From the NCBI RefSeq assembly GCF_000235425.2, contig NZ_KI912266.1, forward strand, positions 3,856,867 through 3,920,866: DNA of 64,000 nt, given 5' to 3'. The number at the start of each line of letters is the position of its first letter. Within the stretch, counting starts at the first letter, position 1. A program made the translations under genes and the position numbers. Shown one piece after another: positions 1 through 11,151 of the stretch. The notes beneath the pieces were generated by a model. The model was not told where the DNA came from. It worked only from the letters and a program-made list of their open reading frames with translations, and did not search any database. Source of the DNA: Pseudofrankia saprophytica (GTDB lineage Bacteria; Actinomycetota; Actinomycetes; Frankiales; Frankiaceae).

Positions 1-2
1 CG

Positions 3-545
3 CGACTCGCGACCGCGCCCCCAGCTCCGGGGATGTGGCCGGCCCCCGTGGGGCCGCTCCCTGTGGCGCCCGCCCCTGTGGGGCCCGTCCCCGCATGGGC
101 GACTTCCGTGCCGGCGGCATTCCCCTCGCAGCCAGCCGTGCCGGCCCCGCCGGGACCGTATTCGCCACCGGCACCCGCCCTCGCGCCGTCCCGGCCCGAG
201 GCTTCGCCGGTCCTCACGGTTCCACCGGTGCTGACGGCTTCGCCGGTTCCGGCAGCTCCGCCGGTTCCGGCAGCTCCGACAACTCCGTCGGTTCCCGCGG
301 CTCCGCCGGTTCCCGCGATGCCGGCGGCGACGCCGGATCCTACCCAGCACCTGCCGCCGGCCGGCCCCGCGACGGCCTGGCCAGGGGGAGCGCCGAGGGT
401 GGCCGGCCCGGCCGGCGCGGCGGACCTCGCCGAACCCGACGGGACGCTGGACGCCGCTGATCCGGCCGCGGCCGCCGCGTCGTCCGCGTCCGCGTCGGCG
501 TCGTCGGCGTCCGCGGCGACATCGACGAGGGAGGCCTCGAGATGA
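3..545 (+). CDS. C-terminal part of a Pro/Ala-rich protein (runs off left edge)
   Basis: The frame is open to the left edge of the window, so the ATG at 33 is probably internal. The visible 180 residues are almost entirely Pro, Ala, Val, Gly and Ser, with PAAPP-type repeats and a run of Ala/Ser at the end; no folded domain is visible. The stop codon TGA (543-545) overlaps the ATG of the downstream secretion ATPase (542-544) as ATGA, so the two genes are translationally coupled. The context suggests a structural or substrate-related component of the type VII secretion-like system, possibly with its folded domain to the left of the window. No function can be assigned from the tail alone. Confidence 0.65.
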   Translation, partial: RLATAPPAPGMWPAPVGPLPVAPAPVGPVPAWATSVPAAFPSQPAVPAPPGPYSPPAPALAPSRPEASPVLTVPPVLTASPVPAAPPVPAAPTTPSVPAAPPVPAMPAATPDPTQHLPPAGPATAWPGGAPRVAGPAGAADLAEPDGTLDAADPAAAAASSASASASSASAATSTREASR

Positions 546-3500
546 CGACCTCGTCCGTGGGTCCGGTACCGCTGACCGTCGTCCTCCCGTCTGGCGCCCA
601 GCTCGACGTGGCGCTGGCGGCGAAGCCGTCGACCACCATCGCGACGGTCGCCGCCGGGCTCGCCCGGGACCTGGCCGACGACCTCGACGCGGCGCCGTCG
701 CCTGCCTCCGACCTCTTCCTCGACGGCGCGCGGCTCGACCCGCTGGCGACCCTGCGCGAGTCGGGGCTGGCCGGCGGCGCCCGGCTCGGCGTCGGCGGCC
801 CGGCCAGTCCGGTCGGGCCGGAGCCACCCTGGCGGGACACCGCGGCGTCGGCGGTGGACGGCGAGCAACTCATGACCCGCGACCCGCACTGGTACGAGGT
901 GCACGCGGTGGGCGGCCCGCACGCCGGGCAGGTCTGGGCCGTCGGGCCAGGCGCGCACGGCATCGGTTCGGCGGCCGGCTGCCCGATCCGGCTCGACGGG
1001 CTGCCCGAGCGGGGCCCGGTGCTGCACGTCGGCCACACCGGCGACACCTGGGTCAGCTGGCCGGCACCCGACAGTTCACCAGCCCTGGCCCGTACGCCCA
1101 CCGCGGTCTCGCCCTCGGCCGCCGAGTCCCGCCAGCACGCCGCGCGGCTCGCCCGGCCGTTCGCCGCACCGGTCCGCCGTACCGACGAGCACCAGCTGGC
1201 GACGAACGTCAACCACCACGGCGACCCTCGCCGCAAGCCCGGCCGCCCGGCCGGCCGCGCCGCGTCGACGGCCGCGCCCGGCGACACCACATTCGCCTCG
1301 AACGACCTGACGCCGAACGACCTGACCTTCAACGGGAACGTCTCGGGTGCCGGGACCGCCGACCGAGCGGTCGCGGGCCGTCCGGCTGCCTCGCGGCCGT
1401 GGCCGGTCGACGTCGACTTGGCCGTGGGGGACACCCTGCTGCGGCTGGTCGACCCGTTCGAGCCGGATGCCGCCGTGACCCCGTCGGTGGACGTCGTGGG
1501 ACGTGACTTCAACCGGCCGCCGCGGATCGTGCCGCCGTTGCTCTACTCGCGGCAGCGCTACCCGTCGCCGCCGTCCACCCCGACCCGCCGCCCGATCCCG
1601 TTGGTGATGATGCTGTCGCCGCTGGTGATGGGCGTGGCATTCGTCTGGCTCTTCGGGTCGACGTACTTCCTGATCATCATGGCGATGGCGCCCCTCATGG
1701 GCGTGGCGAACTGGTACACCGACCGGCGCGGCGGGCGCCGCCAGTTCCGCCTCGCGGCCGCCCGCTACCGCGCCCGCCGGGCCGAGGTCGACCGCGAGCT
1801 CGCCGAGGCCGTCACCGCGGAGCGCCACGCCAGGAGCCTGGCCGCGCCGGACCCGGCGACCGCGTGGCTGATGGCGACCGGGCCGGGCGGACGGCTCTGG
1901 GAACGCCGCCGCGCCGACCCGGACCACCTGGTCCTGCGGGTCGGCACCGCCGATCAGCCGTCGCTGATCGAGGTGGAGGACCCGGCGGTCGACGGCTACT
2001 CCCGCGAGGTGCGCTGGACCGTCCCCGACGTCCCGGTCCTGGTCGACGTCGCCGGCCGGGGGGTCATCGGCGTGGCCGGCCCCGCCGAGACGGTGGCTGG
2101 GCTGGCCCGCTGGCTGGTCGCGCAGGCCTGCGTCCTGCACAGCCCCCGGGACCTGCGTGTGGAGATCCTCGCCGACGTGCTGGGGGAGGCCCGCTGGGAC
2201 TGGGTGCGCTGGCTGCCGCACGCCCGGCCGAACCCGGCCGACGGCCCGGCGCCCGGCGCGCCGTACGCGTTCGTCGGCACCGACCCGGAGACCGTCGCGC
2301 ACCGTGTCTCCGAGCTGGTGGCACTGGTCAAGGCGCGGACGAAGGCTCGCGGGTCGACGATGGGCCAGGTGCTGTTCCGGGAGCCGGACGTGGTCGTCGT
2401 CCTCGACGGCGCCCGGCGGCTGCGCGACGTGCCCGGCGTCGTGCAGGTGCTCAAGGAGGGCCCGGCGGTCCGGGTGTTCGCGCTGTGCCTGGACGCGGAC
2501 GAGCGGCTGCTGCCGGAGGAATGCGCCGCGGTCGTGCGGGTCGACGGCGACGGGCTGACGGTCCGCCAGTCGGACGCCCCGGAGCTTCGCGGGGTGCGCC
2601 AGGACCTGGTCACACCGGACTGGTGCGACCAGGTGAGCCGGGCGATGTGCCCGCTGCGCGACGTCACCCCGGACGACTCCGGCGGGCTGCCTGGCGAGGT
2701 CCGGCTACTGGACCTGCTCGGCCTCGCGGACGTGGCGCCGGACGGGATGGCCAGCCGGATCGCCGACGCCTGGCGGGGCCGCCCGGCGACGACCGCGTTC
2801 CCGCTGGGAGCCGGGTTCGACGGGCCGTTCGTGCTCGACCTCGTCCGCGACGGCCCGCACGCCCTGGTCGCCGGGACCACCGGCGCCGGCAAGTCAGAGC
2901 TGCTGCAGACTCTCGTCGCGTCGCTCGCGGCCCGCAACCACCCGGACGAGCTGGGCTTCGTCCTGATCGACTACAAGGGCGGCAGCGCGTTCCACGGCTG
3001 CGTCCGGCTGCCACACACCCTCGGGATGGTCACCGACCTGGACGCGGCGCTCGCCGCCCGCGCGCTGGAGTCGCTCGCCGCGGAGCTGCGCCGCCGCGAG
3101 GAGGTCCTCGCCGCGGCGACCGCGAAGGACCTGGCGCACTACCGGGCGCTGCGGGCCAAGGACCCGACGCTGCCGCCGCTCGGCCGGCTCGTCATCGTCA
3201 TCGACGAGTTCGCGACGCTGGTCGGCGAGGTACGGGAGTTCGTGCCCGGCCTGGTCAGCCTCGCCCAGCGCGGCCGGTCGCTCGGCGTCCACCTGGTGCT
3301 GGCCACCCAGCGCCCCGGCGGCGCCGTCACCGCCGACATCCGGGCCAACACCAATCTGCGGATCGCGCTGCGCGTCACCGACACCCACGAGAGCTCGGAC
3401 GTCATCGACACCGTGGATGCCGCCTTCGTGCCCGCCGCGACGCCCGGACGGGCGCTCGTCCGGCTGGCGGCCCGGTCGTCCGTGCCGTTCCAGACGGCCT

Positions 3501-5551
3501 ACGCGGGTGGCCGCTACGAGCCCCCGCCGCCGCCCGTCGGCACCGACGCCGAGGGCCTGGGCGGCGCGGGTGACACGGGTGGAGTCGTGGGCCCGCGTAG
3601 CGCGGCAGACGCGGGTGACGCGCCTTCCGTCCGGCCGGTCGCGGCGGTGCCGCTGCGGTGGACGAGCCTGGGCCGGCCGCTCCCGTTCACCGGCGAGGAA
3701 CCGGCCGCCGCGGGGGCGACCGAGGCCGTCGCCACCGACCTGGACGTTCTCGTCGACGCGGTCCGCGCGGCGGCGCTGCTCGACGGCGCCGACCCGGGTG
3801 GCGCCGGCCGGCCGAGCCCGTGGCTGCCCCCGCTCGGCACCCGGCTGCTCGTCGACGACCTGGTCGCACGGCTGCGCGACCTCGGCTACCGGGCGCCGGA
3901 CCGCGCGACGACGGCGCGCACCGGCGCGCTGCCCGCCGTCCCCTACGCGCTCGCGGACCTGCCAGCGCTGCAGCGGCAGGTGCCGGTGCTGTGCGACCTC
4001 GCGGCGAGCGGGCATCTCGGCGTCATCGGCACGCCCCGGTCGGGCCGCTCCCAGGTGCTGCGCACGCTCGCCGGCGCGCTCGCCGGAGCGATCTCCAGCG
4101 CGGACGTCCACTTCTATGGCATCGACGCCGGGGGAGGGGCGCTGGCGGTGCTGGCCGAGCTGCCGCACACCGGTGCCGTCGTGCCCGCGGGCGACCTCGA
4201 ACGGCTCGCCCGGCTCCTCGAACGCCTGGCCGCCGAGGTGTCGCGGCGCCAGGCGCTGCTGGGCCGGCACTCCTGCGCCGGGCTTGCCGAGCTGCGCGGG
4301 GTCCTGCCCGTGCCCGAGCGGCCCGCGCATCTGATCCTGTTCATCGACGGCTGGGACTCGCTGGCCGCGACGCTCGGTGAGCACGACGGCGGCCGGCTCC
4401 ACGAGCTGCTGCTGGCGCTGCTGCGGGAGGGCGCCGGCGTCGGCGTCCACCTCGTCATGACCTCCGAGCGCGCGCTGCTCACCGGCCGGGCGGCGACGCT
4501 CGTCGACAGCAAGCTGGTGCTGCGGATGACGGAGCGGTCCGACTACATGACGATCCACGTCCAGCCCGCCCGGGTGCCGGCGGTCGTCCCACCGGGTCGT
4601 GGCTGGCGCGCCGAGGACCAGGCGGAGGTCCAGGTGGCGCTGCTGGCCCTCGACGCGAGCGGGCAGGCACAGGCCGAGGCGCTGCGCCAGATCGGGGCCT
4701 CGGCCCGCGCGGCCGAGACCGGCGCGGCCGGGGCGGGCGGGGGCGGCGCGGTCGCGGCTGGCGGGGACAATGCTGGCGGCGGCCCGGCCGGCCGGGCGCC
4801 GTTCCCGGTCGCGGCGCTGCCCGAGTCGGTGACGTTCGCCGACGCCTACGCGCAGGTCGCCGAGGCCGACCGTCGCCCGCTGCGCGCGCTGCTCGGCCTC
4901 GGCGGTGACGACGCCGCGCCGCTGGTCGTCGACCTCGCCGGGCGGGCGCACACCTTCCTGGTCGCCGGGCCGCCCGGCGCGGGGCGCAGCACGGCGCTGG
5001 CGACGCTGGCCGTGTCACTGCTGGCCGGCGGCACCGCGCTGGCGGTGGTGACGCCGCGCGAGTCGCCGCTGCGCCGGCTCGCGGCGCATGCCGACGTCCG
5101 GCTGCTCACCGGGCCGGTCTTCAGCGGTGACGACCTCACCGCGGCGCTCGCGGAGCTGGGGGCGGCGGCGGCCGACGGGACCGGGAACGGGGCCGGGAAG
5201 GGGCGGCCCGTCGCCGTGCTCGTGGACGACGTCGACCTGCTCGGCTACAACAACCCGCTGGAGCCGCCGCTGCGCGCCGTCGTCGCGACCGGCCGTGACC
5301 GCGGCGTCGGGCTGGCCTTCGCCGGCAGCGGCGAGACGCTCGGCCAGGCGCTCGGCGGCTGGCTGGCCGAGGCGAAGCGCTCCCGTCAGGGTGTGCTGCT
5401 CTCGCCGCAGAGCTCCGTCGACGGCGACCTGATCGGCACCCGGATCCCGCAGAGCCTGCTGCGCACCGGTATCCGCCCCGGTCGCGGCCACGTCGTCGAC
5501 GCGATGGGCGTGCTGCGCACCATCACGATCCCGCACACCGTCCTGCGCTGA
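542..5551 (+). CDS. eccC: EssC/EccC-type FtsK/SpoIIIE ATPase of a type VII secretion-like system
   Basis: A 1669-residue motor of the FtsK/SpoIIIE family, expected at the cytoplasmic membrane as the engine of WXG100 protein export. In order: a ubiquitin/FHA-like N-terminal domain (about 8-95), a second FHA-like domain (about 115-175, with the GIGSAAGCPIRL strand pattern), a disordered linker, two membrane segments (about 355-395), then three ATPase domains. ATPase 1 has a full Walker A, GTTGAGKS at 778-785, and Walker B LVIVIDEF with Asp888. ATPases 2 and 3 have GTPRSGRS (1163-1170) and GPPGAGRS (1476-1483), where Arg replaces the nucleotide-binding Lys; Walker B-like strands (ILFIDGWD, AVLVDDVD) remain. 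Two FHA-like domains before the membrane are typical of Firmicutes EssC; the overall length is larger than mycobacterial EccC. The start overlaps the upstream stop (ATGA). Confidence 0.92.
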   Translation: MTTSSVGPVPLTVVLPSGAQLDVALAAKPSTTIATVAAGLARDLADDLDAAPSPASDLFLDGARLDPLATLRESGLAGGARLGVGGPASPVGPEPPWRDTAASAVDGEQLMTRDPHWYEVHAVGGPHAGQVWAVGPGAHGIGSAAGCPIRLDGLPERGPVLHVGHTGDTWVSWPAPDSSPALARTPTAVSPSAAESRQHAARLARPFAAPVRRTDEHQLATNVNHHGDPRRKPGRPAGRAASTAAPGDTTFASNDLTPNDLTFNGNVSGAGTADRAVAGRPAASRPWPVDVDLAVGDTLLRLVDPFEPDAAVTPSVDVVGRDFNRPPRIVPPLLYSRQRYPSPPSTPTRRPIPLVMMLSPLVMGVAFVWLFGSTYFLIIMAMAPLMGVANWYTDRRGGRRQFRLAAARYRARRAEVDRELAEAVTAERHARSLAAPDPATAWLMATGPGGRLWERRRADPDHLVLRVGTADQPSLIEVEDPAVDGYSREVRWTVPDVPVLVDVAGRGVIGVAGPAETVAGLARWLVAQACVLHSPRDLRVEILADVLGEARWDWVRWLPHARPNPADGPAPGAPYAFVGTDPETVAHRVSELVALVKARTKARGSTMGQVLFREPDVVVVLDGARRLRDVPGVVQVLKEGPAVRVFALCLDADERLLPEECAAVVRVDGDGLTVRQSDAPELRGVRQDLVTPDWCDQVSRAMCPLRDVTPDDSGGLPGEVRLLDLLGLADVAPDGMASRIADAWRGRPATTAFPLGAGFDGPFVLDLVRDGPHALVAGTTGAGKSELLQTLVASLAARNHPDELGFVLIDYKGGSAFHGCVRLPHTLGMVTDLDAALAARALESLAAELRRREEVLAAATAKDLAHYRALRAKDPTLPPLGRLVIVIDEFATLVGEVREFVPGLVSLAQRGRSLGVHLVLATQRPGGAVTADIRANTNLRIALRVTDTHESSDVIDTVDAAFVPAATPGRALVRLAARSSVPFQTAYAGGRYEPPPPPVGTDAEGLGGAGDTGGVVGPRSAADAGDAPSVRPVAAVPLRWTSLGRPLPFTGEEPAAAGATEAVATDLDVLVDAVRAAALLDGADPGGAGRPSPWLPPLGTRLLVDDLVARLRDLGYRAPDRATTARTGALPAVPYALADLPALQRQVPVLCDLAASGHLGVIGTPRSGRSQVLRTLAGALAGAISSADVHFYGIDAGGGALAVLAELPHTGAVVPAGDLERLARLLERLAAEVSRRQALLGRHSCAGLAELRGVLPVPERPAHLILFIDGWDSLAATLGEHDGGRLHELLLALLREGAGVGVHLVMTSERALLTGRAATLVDSKLVLRMTERSDYMTIHVQPARVPAVVPPGRGWRAEDQAEVQVALLALDASGQAQAEALRQIGASARAAETGAAGAGGGGAVAAGGDNAGGGPAGRAPFPVAALPESVTFADAYAQVAEADRRPLRALLGLGGDDAAPLVVDLAGRAHTFLVAGPPGAGRSTALATLAVSLLAGGTALAVVTPRESPLRRLAAHADVRLLTGPVFSGDDLTAALAELGAAAADGTGNGAGKGRPVAVLVDDVDLLGYNNPLEPPLRAVVATGRDRGVGLAFAGSGETLGQALGGWLAEAKRSRQGVLLSPQSSVDGDLIGTRIPQSLLRTGIRPGRGHVVDAMGVLRTITIPHTVLR

Positions 5552-5653
5552 CCGCCGAGCTGGTTGATCAGTGGCGCGAGTTCGCCCGCAGCCTCAGCGG
5601 TGGCGGCCCAGCTGGCAAGGAGGTACTGCTGTTACCTGGAATACCAGGCAGTC

Positions 5654-5679
5654 CTCTGGCGCGGCGGCGGACGCCAGAG
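5654..5679. terminator. hairpin between secretion ATPase and aldo/keto reductase
   Basis: CTCTGGCG at 5654-5661 pairs with CGCCAGAG at 5672-5679 around a 10-base GC-rich loop. A smaller dyad CCTGG-AATA-CCAGG lies at 5636-5649. There is no U-tract, as is usual in high-GC actinomycetes. Either a terminator for the ATPase transcript or a leader structure of the reductase. Confidence 0.4.
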
Positions 5680-5744
5680 TCGGTTACGCCATCGGGACGT
5701 TTGCCGCGGCGCCGCCCGGCGACGACGGCCGAAAGGACCTGACC

Positions 5745-7347
<1,603 letters not shown>

Positions 7348-7487
7348 GTCAAACCCCCGGATTAGTGCGGTTGGCGGAGGCTAGCACCGAGGTCCTGCCA
7401 TGCCGGCGCGAGTCGGGCGTCGGTTACACGGCCGGTATCCCCGGTGACGGAGCCACCTCCGCCACCGGCCAGTTCCACCGTCCGTCG

Positions 7488-8747
7488 TCAGCCGACTGGC
7501 AGCGGGAAGGGCACCGGCACGAGGAAGGTGAGCGGCTGTGACGGGCGGGTGCCTGGCGTCGCCGGGCCGGCGGCGAACGCGGTCGCCGTGGCGGGGCCGG
7601 CGGTCGGCCGCCCGCCGCCCTTCGCCGCCGTCCCGACCGCCGTCGCGCTGTTGGTGACCGAGCCGCGCGCGACGTCCGCGGGGGAGGCGGTGTAGGTCGC
7701 GGTGCAGGTCATCGACTCGCCGGTGCGCAGCCGGGTGGATGGGCAGGCGACGGGGGAGAGCCCGGGCAGGGTGTCGGTCACCGTCACGTCATTCAGCACC
7801 ACGTTGCCGGAGTTCTCGACGATGTAGGTGAAGCGCAGCGTTGTGCCGGCGGAGTAGTGGGCCGGGGCGACGGACGTCGTGAGACCGAGCCATGGCCGCG
7901 GGGTGCGGATCGTCCGGCTTGCCGGGTTCGACGTGACCGCGGGTCCGGTCGGCGGGGTGGCTGTCGCCGTGGCGGTGTCCGTCACCTCGCCGGCGGCGAC
8001 GTCCGCGGCGGTCGTCGTGTAGCGGGCGAAACAGAACGTGGCGGCGCCGGGCGCGATCGTCGTTTCCTGGCAGCCCAGTGGTGAGAGCCCTGGGTGCGGG
8101 TCGTGCACGGTGACACCGGTCAGCGGCGCGTTGCCGGTGTTGGCGACCCGGTAGATGTAGCTGACCAGCTGGCCCGCCTCGCTGAACGTGTAGTCGAAGG
8201 AGCTCTTGAACAGCGCGACCGCGGGGGCGGCGAGGGCCGGGATGGTCACGGATGACCGCGACGAGGTCACGGCGGGCCCGGTCGGCGGGACGGCGCTCGC
8301 GATCGCCGCGTTGGTCACCCCGCCTCGCGTCACGTCTGCCTCAGTCGTGGTGTACACCGCCAGGCAGTTGGTCGTCTGACCGGCGGCGAGGGTCTCCTCC
8401 AGGCAGAGATTGGTGGTGATGCGGGGTAGCGAGTTGTGCACGGTGAGCCTGGTCAGGGTCTGGCCGCCCGTGTTGGTGATCGTGTAGTAGAACGGCAGCT
8501 CGATCCCGGCGGAGGCGAAGGACACCGCGAGTGGGCTCATCGCCATCGAGAGGGCGGGTGCCGGCGCGGTGGGGGCGGCCACGGCGCCCGGTGCCCCGAT
8601 GCCCGCGGCGCCGGCGCAGGCCACCGTGGCAAGCAGGCCGGTGGCCCATCTCCGCACCGCGCGCCACGGGTGGCGGCCAGGACCCGGCCGATGAGCGGAA
8701 GGCGACGTCGCGTGGCCGACGGGACCGGGTGGGACCTGTCTCGACAT
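7488..8747 (-). CDS. secreted DUF11-repeat cell-surface protein
   Basis: A 419-residue exported protein. The N-terminal 55 residues include an Arg-rich stretch and a hydrophobic core (TGLLATVACAGAAGIG) ending in AVAA, a Sec-type signal. Three DUF11/immunoglobulin-like repeats of about 100 residues follow, each with NTGG/NTGN/NSGN, a V(H/T)(N/D)xLP or DPHPGLSP strand, two conserved Cys (for example GCQETTIAP...FC) and a closing 'ADV..G.VT(N/D)' motif. There is no LPxTG motif, so it is probably secreted or non-covalently surface-bound. Start: the ATG at 8747 is preceded by GAGGGAG about 9 bases upstream; the open frame continues 43 codons further but without a signal-like sequence. Similar repeats occur in actinomycete surface and adhesin-like proteins; no specific ligand can be named. 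Confidence 0.82.
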   Translation of the reverse strand: MSRQVPPGPVGHATSPSAHRPGPGRHPWRAVRRWATGLLATVACAGAAGIGAPGAVAAPTAPAPALSMAMSPLAVSFASAGIELPFYYTITNTGGQTLTRLTVHNSLPRITTNLCLEETLAAGQTTNCLAVYTTTEADVTRGGVTNAAIASAVPPTGPAVTSSRSSVTIPALAAPAVALFKSSFDYTFSEAGQLVSYIYRVANTGNAPLTGVTVHDPHPGLSPLGCQETTIAPGAATFCFARYTTTAADVAAGEVTDTATATATPPTGPAVTSNPASRTIRTPRPWLGLTTSVAPAHYSAGTTLRFTYIVENSGNVVLNDVTVTDTLPGLSPVACPSTRLRTGESMTCTATYTASPADVARGSVTNSATAVGTAAKGGGRPTAGPATATAFAAGPATPGTRPSQPLTFLVPVPFPLPVG

Positions 8748-9020
8748 CGCGGTGCGCTCCCTCGCGTGTGTCGGCGGCGCCCGGACCGGGCCTGGGGCCA
8801 CCGTCGCGACCCGCCGTGACGGCCCCGGCCGGCCCCCCACGGTGCCGGGCTGTGGCCGTCGTCCCTGGCAGACCAAAAGGAGCCACGGGAATAGTCACAC
8901 AGAGTGACCGACGTGCGAGGTCACGCCGCTCCGCGTGTCACTGACGGCCAAGCCCCTGGCGCACTCGACGTCACGGACGCCGATGACCTTGAGGAATCCG
9001 TACGCCAGCTGACGGTGCGT

Positions 9021-9632
9021 TCAGGCCCGGTGCGCCGGCGCGGGCAGCAGCTCCGTCAGCAGATCGCGCAGGATCTGGAGGCCGTCCTCACTGAGCACCG
9101 ACTCGGGGTGGAACTGCAGGCCGGCGAAGGTCCGTCCACGCAGCGCGTGCACCTCACCGCCGCCGCCCTCGTGACCGTCCCGGGCGAGCCGGACCACGCC
9201 GTGCGGCGTGGCGATCTCGTCGGCGTCGGACAGGGCGGTGAACGTCGAGTAGAAGCCGACCCGGCGTGTCTGGCCGAACAGGTCGATCTCTCGGGCCAGC
9301 CCCTGGTACGGCGCGTCGCGCCGGTGCAGGCGCAGCCCGAGCAGCCCGGCCAGGAGCTGGTGCCCGAGGCAGACGGCGAGCATCGGCCGTCGCTGGTCCA
9401 GCAGGTCGGCGATGATCCGACGCATGGCCGCCATCTTCGGGTGGTGCCGCAGGGTCGGGTCGCCCGGTCCCGGGCCGGGCACGACCAGGTCGAAGCCGGC
9501 GGCGTCGCCGGCCTGGTGCCACGGCAGCACCGTGACCGTGAGGCCGAGGGCGCGCAGCTGGTGGGCGAGCATCCCGGTGAAGGTGTCCTCGCCGTCGACG
9601 ACGAGCGCCGACCGCCCGGCCAGCGCGGGCAC
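9021..9632 (-). CDS. glutamine amidotransferase half of a PhzE-like enzyme (frame-shifted from its synthase half)
   Basis: Class I glutamine amidotransferase domain, 203 residues if read from the GTG at 9632. The nucleophile Cys88 is in AVCLGHQLLAG and the His/Glu pair in LQFHPESVLSEDG near the C-terminus. It supplies ammonia to the chorismate-using half encoded upstream. In the same frame, upstream of the GTG, the sequence continues as a PhzE-type linker (VAAALAARN, then LARFWLEE, about 9651-9713), so the domain appears to be the C-terminal part of one polypeptide and not a free-standing gene. It lies in a different frame from the 9154-10998 ORF. Either a real frameshift or a one-base sequence error in the GC-rich linker separates the halves. 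Confidence 0.8.
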   Translation of the reverse strand: MPALAGRSALVVDGEDTFTGMLAHQLRALGLTVTVLPWHQAGDAAGFDLVVPGPGPGDPTLRHHPKMAAMRRIIADLLDQRRPMLAVCLGHQLLAGLLGLRLHRRDAPYQGLAREIDLFGQTRRVGFYSTFTALSDADEIATPHGVVRLARDGHEGGGGEVHALRGRTFAGLQFHPESVLSEDGLQILRDLLTELLPAPAHRA

Positions 9633-10998
9633 CGTGGTCGTCCCCGGCGACCGTTCCTCCAGCCAGAAGCGGGCCAGGTGGGTGTTGCGCGCGGCGAGCG
9701 CGGCCGCGACCCGCGGGTCGGTCGCCGCCGGGGCGTGGGCGTCGTCGGCGCCGCCGGTGCGCGGCGTGCCCGTGGACGGCCGCGGCCGCGGCCGTGGCCC
9801 CCTGCTCCGGAACCGGCCGTAGTCCCAGCGCTGTGAGTACCCCGGCCGCCTTGGTGTGCGTCTCGGCCACCTCGCCGGCGGCGGTGGAGTGGCGCACCAG
9901 GGTGGCCCCGACCGGGACGCGCAGCTCGCCGGCGGGGGAGATCTCGGCCGCGCGGATCAGGATCGGCGCGTCGAGCGTCTGCCGCCCGGCCTCGTCGTGG
10001 CCGAGCAGGGCGAGCACGCCGGCGTAGTAGCGCCGGGGGCGCCCCTCGTGCCGGGCGATGACCCGGAACGCGTTCTCCAGCGGGCTGCCGGTGACGGTCG
10101 GGGCGAACATCGTCTCGCGCAGCACCGCGCGGACGTCGAGGCGGGTGCGGCCGGCCAACAGGTACTCGGTGTGGGTGAGGTGCGACATCTCCTTCAGGTA
10201 GGGCCCGATGACCTGGCCGCCGTGCTCCGCGACCCGGGCCATCATCTTCAGCTCCTCGTCGAGCACCATGTACAGCTCGTCGATCTCCTTGGGGTCGGCG
10301 AGGAAACGCAGCAGCGCCGCACGGTCCGCGTCGGAGCCCGCGCCGGAGTGCGGCCGCCGGTGGGTTCCGCTGATCGGGTTCATCATCACCAGCCCGTCGT
10401 CGACGCTGACGTGACGTTCCGGGGTGGCGCCGACCAGGATCCGCGTTCCGGTGTGGACCAGGAACGTCCAGTACGCGCCGCGTTCGCCGGTGAGCAGCCG
10501 GCGCAGCGCGGCGAGCCCGGCCGCCAGCGGCGATCCGACGACGGACGCGGTGTAGGTGCGGTGGATGACGAAGTTCGCGCCCTCGCCGCGGCCGATCTCG
10601 TCGCGCAGCACGGTGCCGACCGTCTCGGCGTACTCGTCGTCGCTGACGTCGAAGCGCCCGCCGGTGGCGGTGACGGCCTCGTCGGGCAGGGCGGCCAGCG
10701 CGGCGGGCAGCGGCACCCGCTCGTACCCGGTGACCTGGAGGCACTCCAGCGGTGCCGCGTCGTCGAGGCAGGCGAAGCCGCGCTCGATGATCTGCCGGTA
10801 TGGCACGACGGCGAGCGTGCAGGGCCCGGCCGACCCTGCCGGCCCGGCCGGCAGCGGGATGTCGGCCAGCCGGCCGACGGCGTCGGTCTCGCCGCGCAGC
10901 ACCTCGAGGTGGTCGGTGCCCTCCCGGCGCAGCAGTGCGAACGGGCCCGGGTCGCCTCCCGCGGCGACGGCGGTGAGCAGGTGCTGGAGCAGGTCCAT
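9154..10998 (-). CDS. PhzE-like 2-amino-2-deoxyisochorismate synthase, TrpE-type half
   Basis: Chorismate-binding domain (first about 400 residues from the ATG at 10998, with GAGGAAC upstream). Motifs: MNPISGTHRR, LKEMSHLTHTEYLL and FAPTVTGSPLENAFRVIAR. The last fits PhzE better than TrpE, so the likely reaction is chorismate plus ammonia to 2-amino-2-deoxyisochorismate. After about residue 395 this frame degenerates into Arg/Pro-rich translation down to 9154, while the expected linker and amidotransferase are found in another frame. The genuine coding part of this frame therefore probably ends near 9760-9820. PhzE enzymes are single chains of about 630 residues; joined across the shift, this locus gives about that length. 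No other phenazine genes are nearby. Confidence 0.8.
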   Translation of the reverse strand: MDLLQHLLTAVAAGGDPGPFALLRREGTDHLEVLRGETDAVGRLADIPLPAGPAGSAGPCTLAVVPYRQIIERGFACLDDAAPLECLQVTGYERVPLPAALAALPDEAVTATGGRFDVSDDEYAETVGTVLRDEIGRGEGANFVIHRTYTASVVGSPLAAGLAALRRLLTGERGAYWTFLVHTGTRILVGATPERHVSVDDGLVMMNPISGTHRRPHSGAGSDADRAALLRFLADPKEIDELYMVLDEELKMMARVAEHGGQVIGPYLKEMSHLTHTEYLLAGRTRLDVRAVLRETMFAPTVTGSPLENAFRVIARHEGRPRRYYAGVLALLGHDEAGRQTLDAPILIRAAEISPAGELRVPVGATLVRHSTAAGEVAETHTKAAGVLTALGLRPVPEQGATAAAAAVHGHAAHRRRRRRPRPGGDRPAGRGRARRAQHPPGPLLAGGTVAGDDHGARAGRAVGARRRRRGHLHRDARPPAARPRPHGHGAAVAPGRRRRRLRPGRARPGTGRPDPAAPPEDGGHASDHRRPAGPATADARRLPRAPAPGRAARAAPAPARRAVPGAGPRDRPVRPDTPGRLLLDVHRPVRRRRDRHAARRGPARPGRSRGRRR

Positions 10999-11151
10999 GG
11001 TCGTTCCTCACGGGGCAGGGCTGCCGCGTCCGGCGGCACCGCGCCCGAGAGGGATCGATGGCGGCCGCCGGAGTGGGCGGCCGCGGATGGGGTTACGCGC
11101 GGGAGAGGTGGGCCGCCACTGTGGCGGGCCACCAGGAACTCATTCGCGCGA

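Noticed and set aside
340..1512. Long minus-strand open frame over the start of the secretion ATPase gene
   Set aside because: Composition is Ser/Arg/Pro-rich without motifs; it is the shadow expected in GC-rich DNA, and the plus strand encodes clear FHA-like sequence.
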